DNA from: Prinsepia uniflora
Taxonomy: Eukaryota; Streptophyta; Magnoliopsida; Rosales; Rosaceae
Assembly (NCBI GenBank): GCA_032719365.1
Contig: CM064862.1
Location: 88,772,503 to 88,836,502, forward strand
Length of the DNA: 64,000 nt
Direction of reading: 5' to 3'
The notes under the pieces: model-generated
The model's input: only the letters and a program-made list of their open reading frames with translations
Database searches by the model: none
What the model was told of the DNA's origin: nothing
Position numbers and translations under genes: made by a program
Shown: positions 46,526 to 56,422 of the stretch, one piece after another
How positions within the stretch are numbered: position 1 is the first letter of the stretch
How the letters are laid out: the number at the start of each line of letters is the position of its first letter

Positions 46526-47232
46526 ATCCCCCCCAAAGCCACTGAGCTCCCAAAAGGCCTCATGCTAGATAGGTGTGTGCCTACACCTTTAAGGCACACC
46601 ACCATTCCCTTCCCAGACCATTCCCCCCTCGCATGAATGTGGGATTGTTCACCGTTCCCTCCAGGACACGGGTCTTACAGCTGTCCTGAGCTTATATTTG
46701 CACATGTGTTAGGATAGGAATCGTGACTGGCACTGAGATGAGGATGGGATGAGTTCCCACATGTTCTATGATTTGGGCTGAGACCCTGTTCGTGTTTTCG
46801 GGTTTGGGCTGAGACCCTCTTTGATCTGGTTTTGGGTTGAAACCCTACTATGGTAATGGCTTCGATGGAGAAAACTTCTTCACTGAGATTTGATTTGGGA
46901 AGCAATACGCCTTGCTTCCGAGAAAGCATTTGAAATGATGTTTTATGATGCATGCATGATTTTACGTGAAGGGTATAAATGTAATTTCAATAAATAATTT
47001 TTAATAAATTATTATTTTGTCCAATCACAGCTTTTATGGTTTTTAATACCCTTCATGTTGATATCGGATCCGGGCTATAAAAGAGATCGAGACATCACAT
47101 GCCACCATCGATCCTGGCGTACTTTGGCTAACCCCGAGCCGGTGACGAGTTTATCCCTGATCTGACATGCGGTGTCAGACGGGAGCATGTACATCCCACG
47201 ATAACCCAGGGGGATTGGGATGGGTCCTGTCA

Positions 47233-47871
47233 CAGATGTCTAGTGATGGACTATGTTTTCCAAGTGGTTTGCCTACCAGTAGTGCATATATGGTACATCG
47301 ACTGTTGTTCGAGTATCGATGATGGGTTGGTTATGTGTGTTTACTACTGTGGTATCTTGCTATAAATTCATATCGAATTTTTTATTGATTGATTTCCTAA
47401 TATTTACACGTATTTTGAGATTTTATAATTTACTATCTATTTTAATGAGATTTGGCGATTTTACGTATGCATGCATAGTTTTTATAAAATGAAGGGTACA
47501 AACTTATGTTTTTCTAAATATGTTTTCAAATGTTTATTTTTGTCCACTCACATGTTTCACTGGTTTTTACTTGCTCTATAGGCCGTGGTACGAAGGCGGG
47601 GATCTATTTGGAACTGGAGGCATAATCCCAGCTATTGCGCACTCGTTGACATTTTTTGGGTAGACTTCTACGCTTTAAGTTGTGTTTGATACTAATGCTC
47701 TGTGTATCGGGACATGTACGGTTGTATAAAATATCCCTTTGTCTGACAGTTGGTGGGTTTTATTAATATTATGTGATGATTTTTAAGTTGGTTTCTATCT
47801 TTAGTATTGACTGTCAGACGGGAGCAGGATTCTACACGTTTATCGAGGTATTTTCACGAAGGGTCTTGTCA
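47233..47871 (+). mobile_element. LTR 'G', right segment
   Basis: G after H: TGCATGCATAG, GTCCACTCAC near 47,541, acceptor-like GCTCTATAG, GTCTGACAG and TGTCAGACGGGAGCAGG near 47,810-47,830, ending GGTCTTGTCA. It is followed by ATCAG, the one-mismatch partner of G's left target site. Confidence 0.83.
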
Positions 47872-47876
47872 ATCAG

Positions 47877-47943
47877 TGCCAAAATACACTACACATTGAG
47901 TGTGTAGACCTCAGGAAATTGACCTAGTGCTCTGATACTAAAC
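47877..47943 (-). other. Leader and primer-binding site of old element 'Q' (right piece)
   Basis: GCTCTGATACTA (47,929-47,940) is a PBS with one change from GCTCTGATACCA, three bases from the start of Q's 5' LTR at 47,944. The leader continues at 22,643 across the G insertion. Confidence 0.7.
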
Positions 47944-48959
47944 TGACTAGACCCAACCCGAAAAATCCTTAAAAATTGTGAAAGGTCCTACTCCCGTCTG
48001 ACAAACTAGCCGGAAAATTCATGAATACCCTTAACACATGTCAGATAAGGGATGACTCACTTAAAATCCAATAGTCAACTCAAAATACAATAATCTTAAA
48101 TAGTCCATATAGTAATCGAGCCAATAGAAAAAGAGTATGATAAATAAGTATAAGGATCCTACTATGAGGATCAAAAGTACGCAGTAAATCGGAAGTAAGC
48201 CTCCGCCTAAGGTATGCCCCCGTAGTAAAACCATGGAAATGTGAGTGGAAAAAAACATGTAGAAATACCTTTCCAAAGAAAATAAGCAAATACCCTCGAA
48301 GTATAAACATGCATTCACATAAAGAAAACCTCCAAATGCAAATGACAAAACATGAGGATTTCAAATAGAAAGTTCAAATAAAACCTGTGGACTAGTCAAC
48401 GGAGAAAACATGAAATGTATAAAAACACATGTGACCCACATTTCCCTGAAATCCCCGTTTAGAAAATCATCCGGAAATCCTCAATGCCCTGGCCTATGGT
48501 GGCCAATAACTATGTACTACACGTAGACAGACTCAGGAATAATAGAACCGAGCTCCATCGATGTTCAAGTAGACTCAGGAATGTCGAGGTCCAGCGACTT
48601 TTAAGTCACATCTCCAGAATCAACGACGTTTGGGAGGCCACCCGAAGAACTAGCTATACTATCCAGAAAATGTACAAGTAAAACCTCCAGCCTTAGGAAT
48701 AAGGGGGCCTAGCTCCCACAAAGTCTGTGGTCAATAGTGGAAACAATTAAAATAGTCAATCCAACATTACTTTAAAACACATATTTCACTCCCAAAACTA
48801 AGTCAAAGGATTTTAACCAGTGTCTGCGCCCAAAACATTATTTCCACGGAATCTGTAAAACTTGTGTTCATCATATGTATGTCGAATAATTATTCAAATA
48901 ACCATAAATCAGCAGTTAACAACCAAATAACATCCAAAAAATTTATACAAATCAATTCA
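47944..48959 (-). mobile_element. 5' LTR of old element 'Q', 3' portion only
   Basis: Begins TGACTAGACCCAACCCG and shows the CTCCCGTCTGACA and GTGAGTGGA blocks (48,243) typical of minus LTRs, but it is strongly diverged and AT-rich. It is split at 48,959 by LTR R; the remainder should lie beyond the window. No coding sequence. Confidence 0.75.
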
Positions 48960-49540
48960 TGTAACGACCCGTCCTGAATTTCGGGATTAGATTAGTGACT
49001 AATCAATGATTAGTAAGGTTAACTGGTGATTAGTGGGGTACTTTCGGACGGACGGTGCGAAATGATGATTTTGCCCTTGGTCGTGGGTAAAATGTTGACT
49101 TTTCGTTCTGGCGGTCAAATGGACTTTAACCAATGACCGTGACGTAGTTCGGGACGTCACGAGTTCATAGAAAGATGGTACATTCGATTTCGACATTCGA
49201 GGAAGAAGTTATGACAATCGGAAGTTCAAGGGTATTTTGGTAATTTGGTTAAAAGGGGAAAATAGTTGAATTTTGACCTGGGAGGTCCAATGGCTGAGAG
49301 CCGAGGACCGTTACGTAGATCGGGTCGATATGAATTAGTAGACAGGTAGCACGTCGAATTCGAACGTTCGACGGAGAAGTTATGGGTCACGGAAGTTCAG
49401 TTTCACTATGCACGAATTACGAGGTGATGATGACATGGCAATATCTGATTGGGAAGATATTTTGGTGGGACCCATGGATGAGTGACAAGTGTCACTCATC
49501 CCATTGGTCAATTCCCTAAAAAGTGGATCTATACATTAAA
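48960..49540 (+). mobile_element. LTR 'R', 5' portion (U3), A-like subfamily
   Basis: TGTAACGACCCGTCC start, two U3 modules as in A, and the palindrome region CATGGATGAGTGACAAGTGT followed by CACTCATCCCATTG (about 49,473-49,506). Split at 49,540 by LTR S. The 5-bp target on the left is ATTCA (48,955-48,959); its partner is outside the window. Confidence 0.85.
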
Positions 49541-50145
49541 TGACACGACCCATCCCAATCCCCCAGGGATTACCATGGAATGTGTCATGCTCCCGTCTGA
49601 CAAGAGGTGTCGGACAAGGGATAACCTGTTGCCATTGCCCAACCGGGCTTCTAGAGTGCGTAAGGATCGATTGAGGAGATGTATGATGTCCCAGTCTCTG
49701 CTGCAGTCGCATCCGGAATCAACCTGAAGGGCATTAAAAACAAAAGCTATGAGTGGACGAAAATAAACAAGTCTGTTTAAAACATTTATAAGACATTTAT
49801 GCCCCTCAGTAAAACCATATGCATGCGCCAAAAACCAATGATCACACATTTATTTAGAAATAACCATTAGGGCCTTAGCCCGGAAACCAAAGCATAGTTT
49901 CAATTTCCAAAAGTCAATCCAAGAGTTAATTCATAAATCCAGTAATATGAACCATAAGGCATATAATATAAACCATAACCATAATTTTAGCCACTGCACT
50001 ATACACTCCAATCCGACATCCCTGATGTTTGACGTCCCTGACGTCAATAAGGTCACAATCACAAGGCTACGCGTGCCACTCAGGTCTCAATTTCCGAGTT
50101 CAATCCCCGAACCCCGTTCGGGTACAGCATCCCCGATGCTTAGCG
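49541..50145 (-). mobile_element. LTR 'S', 3' portion, same family as L
   Basis: TGACACGACCCATCC start and about 95% similar by eye to the L LTRs over 600 bases, including the terminal hairpin, GAGTGGAC block (49,750-49,757) and hairpin array. It is split at 50,145 inside that array by element T. Left target TTAAA (49,536-49,540); partner outside the window. Confidence 0.88.
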
Positions 50146-53127
50146 TGTAACAACCCGTACCTTCAGGAAGGGTAAAAATGTAATTTTATAAAATTTTGTA
50201 TAAATGGACGTTTTTGCCCTTGTGAATAGTAGATGAAATGTTGAATTTTTGAATTCCCGATTGGTTGAGTGTTAACCCTTGACCGTGACGTAGTTTAGGA
50301 CGTCACGAGTCCGTAGACAGGTGGCAGGTTCGATTCGGACAACCGGGGGAAAAGTTATGATGTACGGAAGGTTGAGGGCGTTACCGTAAATTTGATCAAA
50401 TGAGGAAAATATTGACTTTTTGGAGGACTTGTGATTTTCACGTAGACCGAGGACCATTAGATAGGTCTCGACGTCCTGAGTTCAACGACAGGCGGCATGC
50501 TGTCATCTGACGTCGGACGGAAAAGATACGGGTCTAGAACGTTCGAGGGCAAAACAGTAATTATTTATACAAGGGGTATTTTGGTCATTTTCTTTCAGCC
50601 AATTGGATGAGGACAAGTGGCTGAGTGGGGTAGGATATTTATGTTTTGCCCATAGGATTGTGGACACGTGGGGGCACTGGATTGTTCTAAATGGTTCTAA
50701 AGTGTGCACGGCCACACTTTGCTCATTTGAACCGTGCAACCCTTCGAAGAACACAGAGAAACAGAGGGTGAGAAATTGAAGGAGATCGATCGATTTTGGT
50801 GCAAGGGTGAGTGAAGAGTGATTGGTGAGAGTGACAGGGAGTAGTGGTTGTACTGGTGATCGGGTTTTGGTGGTGAAATCGTGCATGGCGGCACGGTGGT
50901 GGTGCGGCGAAGGTTTGAGGAAACAGGGAGGCTGTGAGTTCGTGGTGGTGGCTACGCCGTGAGGTGGCTCAAACCAAGGCAGTGGGAGCCATAGAAGGTT
51001 GCAGGGAGACCAACAAGCACCGTGGTACACGGCGGCGCTTGCGGCGGAGACAGAATCGAAGGGTAAGCCTCTTTACTCTGTTTTCCCGTGATTTTTCAAG
51101 TCAAAAGTCGTGAGGGTAGGATGAGAATCGAGGGGATTGGTGAGTGCAGTGTTGTTCAGGGAGGTTCTAGGAGTGGTGTAGGACGGTCGCCGTGACGGGG
51201 GCGTACACGGCGGAGCTCAGTCGACGGTGAGTACTCTGTACTCTGTTTGGCCGTGAAGTTCATACGGGAAATCGTGGGTTTAGAGAGTGAGTCGAGGGTT
51301 CCTGTGAGTTGTGTGTGACTCAGTGAGGTTGTGGGAGGAGTTTAGAATCGCCACCGTGAGGGGGGAAGCATTGGACGGCCAGGAAGGAAAACAGGGGCCG
51401 TCTGTGTTTTCTTTCGAGCTTCAGTCGTGAAGCTGAGGGGTGAATCGAACTAGGAGAGTGAGGGGGATGAGTTCCTGGTGTCTGGACGAAGCTGCAGGAG
51501 AAGAGAGGAGATGAAATGGTGGCCGGACGGCGGAGAATGGCTCTCGCCGGTCCGGGATTGCAGCCCTGGTGCGAACCGGGTTCGATCGAGGTTGGGGATG
51601 CACTGTAGCAGGCGCGGGAGGCCCACGCGCAGCCACTTTGGGCGGCGCGTGGCGGCGCGTGGAGAAGAATCTGACCAAGCTTCCAACATGAGTTTGGTTT
51701 TAATTGTCCTAAGGAGTTTATTGGTGTGGTTTTCGGGTGAATCGGACGATGTTACGGAGTTGTTCGGGAATCCAGACGGTTGAGGGTTTAGGATTAAAAT
51801 ATTATTTAATTCCCGAAAAATTGGGGAAATTAGGATTAGGATCCTTGATGTATTTGTGACCCTATTTGGTGCATTTTGACAGGACGGGAGGTACCCGAGA
51901 CAGTCGAGGAGCGCACGGAGCGCGAGTGACTCGTTCTGGATTTGTGAGTGGACTCTTTCTTTCTTTCGCTCATGTCTAACTATTTTCTTGATGTTTTATG
52001 ATATTATGAATGTTTTTATGCTCTTAAATGATGATTATAAGTGGTTGATATGTTTGCACATTTTCCGAGACATTTTCGGGATTTTGCACGTTTTTCGAGA
52101 AAAGCTGAATTTTCGGATTTTGATGCCATATTTGTGATTTGACCTTAAATGTTTTCTGATGATGATCACTGGGTTATGAAATATAAATTATGCTTATGTG
52201 TGATTTCTGGGTATACGAATGGATTTCCGGATTTGGGTTCAGAATGTCGGTTCGGAACGCCGGAAGGGCTTCGAACCAGGGATTTTGAATTCGAGTTTGG
52301 CGATAGACTTCGGATTGGTTTTGCACTGGATATGGATTGGATTTGCTGGATCTAGATATTGGGTTTAAAGACCCGGATTGATATTGAAGGGGGGACGGGC
52401 CCGGATTGAGTTTAAAGACTCGGGAGTTTAAAGACTCGGATATGTGGGTATTACCCCCATAGGCCTTTGAGTTTAAAGACTCGGGAGTTTAAAGACTCGG
52501 ATTTCATTTAAGGCCTGGTTGAGTTTAAAGACTCGGATAGGTCCAGCAGGTTTGATCGGAAATGCTGATTTGATGATGATGCTATGATTTCTATATCCGT
52601 TTTATAGTGTTTCTGTTTCTTATGGTATTTTACAGTGTATCTGTTTCTTATGATATTGTATAGTGTTTCTGTTTCTTATGATGTTTCTTGGTTTAGAATT
52701 ATTTAATCATTGAGTTAGACATGTGATTTCCAAAACGGAGGGAACAGAGTGTTCTAGTTTCTTAACGTTATTTGAAAATAAACGGGTTTCACACTTTCTG
52801 TTCTTTTCTTTTAGTCCACTCACATCTTTTGATTTAATTTTTCCCTCCAGGTCGTGGTGATAGCGCTGGGGTGAACGTTGAGGCAGATATCGAGGCATAG
52901 AGCTTCCGACGTTCTTCCGTTGCGAGACTAGCATTGTAGGACTTTTGTGCCCATTTTGTAGAACTATGCTCTGACTGACTGTTGTGTATATTTTACTCCT
53001 TCGTCTGATAGTTATGCTTATAGTTGTATGACGGTTGTTTGTTTTGTTTGATACTGTAAGTGTGATTGTCAGACGGGAGCAAGGTTCGTCCCGGGTATCG
53101 AGGCCATATTTGGGACGGGTCCTGACA
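50146..53127 (+). mobile_element. 5' LTR of element T (2982 bp)
   Basis: TGTAACAACCCGTACC...GGGTCCTGACA. Contains U3 modules, a degenerate palindrome (about 50,602-50,625), donor-like GGGTAAGCC (about 51,061) and GGTGAGTACT (about 51,228), GTGAGTGGAC (51,944-51,953), the GTTTAAAGACTC array (about 52,365-52,540), GTCCACTCAC (52,814-52,823) and CCCTCCAG ending at 52,850. Shares the array and order with B and V. Confidence 0.93.
51944..52850 (+). other. Intron-like interval inside the 5' LTR of T
   Basis: Donor-like GTGAGTGGAC to acceptor-like TTTTTCCCTCCAG, 907 bp, with GTCCACTCAC 27 bases before the CAG end. An RNA spliced here would keep the GTCGTGG exon-like block and the PBS downstream. 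Splicing is an inference from motif conservation only. Confidence 0.45.
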
Positions 53128-53129
53128 AT

Positions 53130-53141
53130 TGGTATCAGAGC
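53130..53141 (+). promoter_or_regulatory. Primer-binding site of element T (tRNA-iMet)
   Basis: TGGTATCAGAGC, two bases after the LTR end at 53,127. Confidence 0.94.
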
Positions 53142-53213
53142 ATAGGTTTGTCGGGTTGTGTTGGGTCTAGGTTGTTTTACTAACTCTATGCCTCTTTTAG
53201 CGTACGATCGATC

Positions 53214-56200
53214 ATGCCTCCGAGACGTGAACCCCCTCCACGACCTGAAGATGAAGCGGCGAGAGGGACTGAGAGCGCTTCGATCGAGAGAGCCCAGAGG
53301 CTTGGGGCTACTACGTTCAGTGGTGGGGCCGATCCAGAGGAAGCTCACCGATGGATCACCCGGCTTGAGCGTATTTTCGGGGTGATGCACTGTCCTCCAG
53401 AGGACCGGGTCTTGTTGGTTACCTTTCTGTTAGATGGAGCCGCATATGAGTGGTGGTACACGTTGGAACTGTCCAGCTGGGATGCACATAACGTGACATG
53501 GGAGACTTTCCGGGAGTGATTTCTCGATCAGTACTATCCCCGTTCTTTCCGGGATGCGAAGGAGGTAGAATTTCTTCAGTTAAAGCAAGGGAACTTGACA
53601 GTTGCTGAGTATGAGCAGAGATTCCAGATGCTATCTCGTTTCGCTCCTGCATTTGTGGCGACCGAGGCGGAGAAGTGCCGCCGGTTTGAGTTGGGCCTTC
53701 GGGGAGAGATCAGGGCCATAGTGACAGCTGGCTCTTTTGCTACATTTCGGGAGTTATCTGATGCTGCTGTCAGAGTTGAGGCCAGTTTACCTGCTAGACC
53801 ACAGTACTCGGGTAATGTGCGGCGCCGAGAGCATTCATTTCCAGGAGCATCGAGTCAGAGGCCCCCGAAGCGGGGTAATTTTGGTGGATCGTCATCGGCT
53901 GGTGGAGCCCGGTATGGCCGACCAGGGAGTTTTCAGGGCTCGGGATTTCGAGGAGTTAGGGCACAGCCGACTCCTCAAGCGAGTGCGACTTCAGTGGCTT
54001 CTACGGGGAGGCATACCGGTGGAACCGGTAGGGATACTTGCTTCTATTGCGGAGAGCGAGGACACTTCCGGAGGGAGTGCCCATTGTTAGCTTCGGAGGG
54101 TGGAGCAGGCCGAGGTGCAGCGGAACCCGGGCGGAGCACTGCTTCAGTGTCAGGGGCAGCAGGCCCTAGGGGTGGCGGTGGTGCCACGAGCAGTTCCAGG
54201 GGGCGCGGTAGGTCATCGGGACCTCAGGCGCGAGTTTTTGCTATGACTCAGCAGGAGGCTAGGTCAGCACCGGGAGTGGTGACAGGTACACTCACCATAC
54301 TTGGTCACACTGTTTTTGCTTTGATAGATCCCGGGGCTACCCATTCATTTGTAGCTCGGAGTTGTAGTTTGGTGACGGAGAGGGAGGTGTCTACTTTGGA
54401 TTGTGCTTTAGGGGTATGTACACCTACTGGAGAGGTGTTGGTAGTGACTCAGGTATTGAGAGAGTGTCCGGTGATGGTAGGTGAGGTTGAGTTACTGGCA
54501 GATTTGTTACTCTTGGATCTGCGGGACTTTGATGTTATCTTGGGTATGGACTGGTTAACGAGACATCATGCTTCTATCGAATGTTTCGATAGGAGAGTGA
54601 CTTTTCGGAGTCCCGGGTTATCAGAGACTACGTTTCAGGGGGATCAGCGTGCACTTCCTACTGGAGTTATTTCGGCACTTGAGGCTAGCAAGTTGTTGCG
54701 TAAGGGATGTCAAGGTTACATAGCTCATGTGGTGGATACACGTGCTACGCCAGTGAGGGCGGAGGACATACCAGTGGTGCGGGAGTTTCCCGATGTTTTT
54801 CCCGAGGAGTTGCCAGGACTACCCCCACACCGAGATCTCGAGTTTACGATTGACCTTTTTCCAGGTACACAGCCTATCTCACAGACTCCTTACCGTATGG
54901 CACCTGCAGAATTGAGGGAACTTAAGGCCCAGTTGCAAGAGTTGGTCGATATAGGATTCATTCGACCGAGTATGTCACCTTGGGGAGCACCTGTTTTGTT
55001 TGTCAAGAAAAAGGACGGAGGATTGAGATTGTGTGTGGATTACAGACAACTGAATAAGGTAACTATTCGGAATAAGTATCCCCTACCCCGGATTGATGAT
55101 TTGTTCGACCAATTGAAGGGAGCCCAGTATTTTTCGAAGATTGATCTTCGCTCCGGTTATCATCAGTTAAGGGTTAAAGAGGAGGATATACCAAAGAGAG
55201 CTTTCCGGACCAGGTACGGTCATTATGAGTTTGTTGTGATTCCTTTTGGTTTGACTAATGCCCCAGCAGCTTTTATGGACCTTATGAACCGAGTGTTTCG
55301 GACATATTTGGATCGTTTTGTGATCGTATTCATTGATGACATTTTGGTGTATTCGAAGAGTGCGAAGGCACATGAGAAACATCTGAGACTCGTGCTTGAG
55401 ACATTGAGGGAGCATCAGTTGTATGCGAAACTGAGTAAGTGTCAGTTTTGGTTGACCAGTGTTGGATTTCTTGGCCATGTGATTTCGTCCGAGGGTATCA
55501 GCATGGATCCTCAGAAGGTTGAGGCGGTAGCAAATTGGGAACAGCCTAAAACGGTGACAGAGATCAGGAGTTTTCTAGGGTTGGCAGGTTACTACCGGCG
55601 TTTTATTGAGGGCTTTTCTATTCTAGCAGCACCGTTGACGAGGTTGACTCGGAAGGGAATTCGATTCGAGTGGGACGAGAACTGTGAACAGAGTTTCCAG
55701 GAGCTTAAAAGACGGTTGACATCTGCTCCTGTGTTAGCCCTTCCAGACGATAGTGGGGAGTTTGAGGTGTACAGTGACGCTTCTTTGCAAGGCTTGGGTT
55801 GTGTCTTGATGCAGCATGGGAGAGTGATTGCTTATGCTTCCTGGCAATTGAAACCCCATGAGATGAACTACCCTACACATGATTTGGAACTGGCAGCGGT
55901 GGTTCATGCACTGAAGATTTGGCGGCATTACTTGTACGGCGAGAGGTGCAGGATCTTCACGGACCACAAGAGCTTGAAGTATTTGTTCACTCAAAAGGAA
56001 TTGAATCTGAGACAGCGCCGTTGGTTGGAGTTGCTTAAGGACTACGACTGTACTATTGAGTATCACCCAGCGAAGGCTAATGTGGTAGCCGATGCTCTGA
56101 GCAGGAAGTCAGCTAGTTCTTTGACACATTTGAGGACAGTACGGTTACCGTTGCTGGTTGAGCTCCGCAGGTTGGGAGTAGAGTTGACTGTGGATGATCA

Positions 56201-56422
56201 GGGAGCACTCCTAGCGAGTTTCCATGTGCGACCTGTTTTGATTGATCAGGTTATTGATGCTCAGTTTGAGGACCCTATTCTATGCATCATTCGGATTGAG
56301 GTCGAGGCTGGAGAGAGACATGACTTTGAGATCCGTGAGGATGGAGCCTTGGTTAAAGGTGGACGGTTGTGCGTACCCGAGAATGAAGCCTTGAAGAAAG
56401 TGATACTGGATGAGGCTCACTG
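53214..56422 (+). pseudogene. gag-pol: gag-pol polyprotein gene of T, broken by an in-frame stop and by element U
   Basis: One frame encodes Gag, protease, reverse transcriptase, RNase H and the start of integrase. Counting from ATG 53,214, residue 102 is TGA (53,517-53,519), inside the conserved Gag core; U's gag has Arg at this point, so a CGA-to-TGA change (CpG deamination) is the simplest cause. The frame is then open to 56,422. Domains: Gag core about 30-190; CCHC zinc knuckle 276-289; protease Asp 372 in LIDPGATHSF (DPG rather than DSG/DTG); RT about 560-720 with FIDD at 706-709; RNase H with Asp 855 (YSDAS) and further acidic residues near 892, 917 and 960; integrase linker to about residue 1070. 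The HHCC finger, integrase core and any chromodomain are missing because U inserted. Motifs fit the Tekay/Del chromovirus lineage; a Retand/Tat relative is less likely. Confidence 0.92.
54039..54080 (+). other. CCHC zinc knuckle of T Gag
   Basis: C-X2-C-X4-H-X4-C in the nucleocapsid part of Gag (CFYCGERGHFRREC), the RNA-binding motif of retrotransposon Gag. It lies after a Gly/Ser/Arg-rich stretch. Confidence 0.93.

Larger units (their letters stand above)
45946..46679 (-). mobile_element. Cassandra-type TRIM retrotransposon, copy 2
   Basis: LTRs 45,946-46,276 (331 bp) and 46,348-46,679 (332 bp) flank a 71-bp interior with the PPT (minus-strand TAAGGGGGGTGGAT, 46,277-46,290) and PBS (46,333-46,344). 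The target duplication GCTGT is perfect (45,941-45,945 and 46,680-46,684). The LTR ends are intact (TGTAAGACCC...GGTCCTGACA or GGTCTTGACA on the minus strand). The two LTRs differ at only a handful of positions, so it looks younger than copy 1. No coding capacity. Confidence 0.94.
44439..47232 (+). mobile_element. LTR 'H', right segment, interrupted by a Cassandra
   Basis: Continues H after I: Tekay-type LTR body with GTGAGTGGAC near 45,052, TTTCGGGCATGAGACCCAGT units (about 45,540-45,620), GTCCAATCAC near 47,020 (one change) and terminal hairpin near 47,165-47,185, ending GGGTCCTGTCA at 47,232. The Cassandra lies at 45,946-46,679. Without inserts H is about 2.8 kb. Confidence 0.87.
50146..56422 (+). 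mobile_element. Coding Tekay/Del-like gypsy element 'T', interrupted and cut by window
   Basis: 5' LTR 50,146-53,127, PBS 53,130-53,141, and gag-pol from 53,214 until element U enters at 56,423. The rest of integrase, PPT and 3' LTR should follow U beyond the window. The left target sequence is TAGCG (50,141-50,145), inside LTR S. T is the only element here with protease, reverse transcriptase and RNase H, so it represents the family able to supply enzymes in trans, although this copy is disabled. Confidence 0.92.

Noticed and set aside
50503..51030. 175-residue minus-strand frame in the LTR of T
   Set aside because: Opposite to the element's sense, with no start context or family resemblance; shadow of GC-rich LTR sequence.
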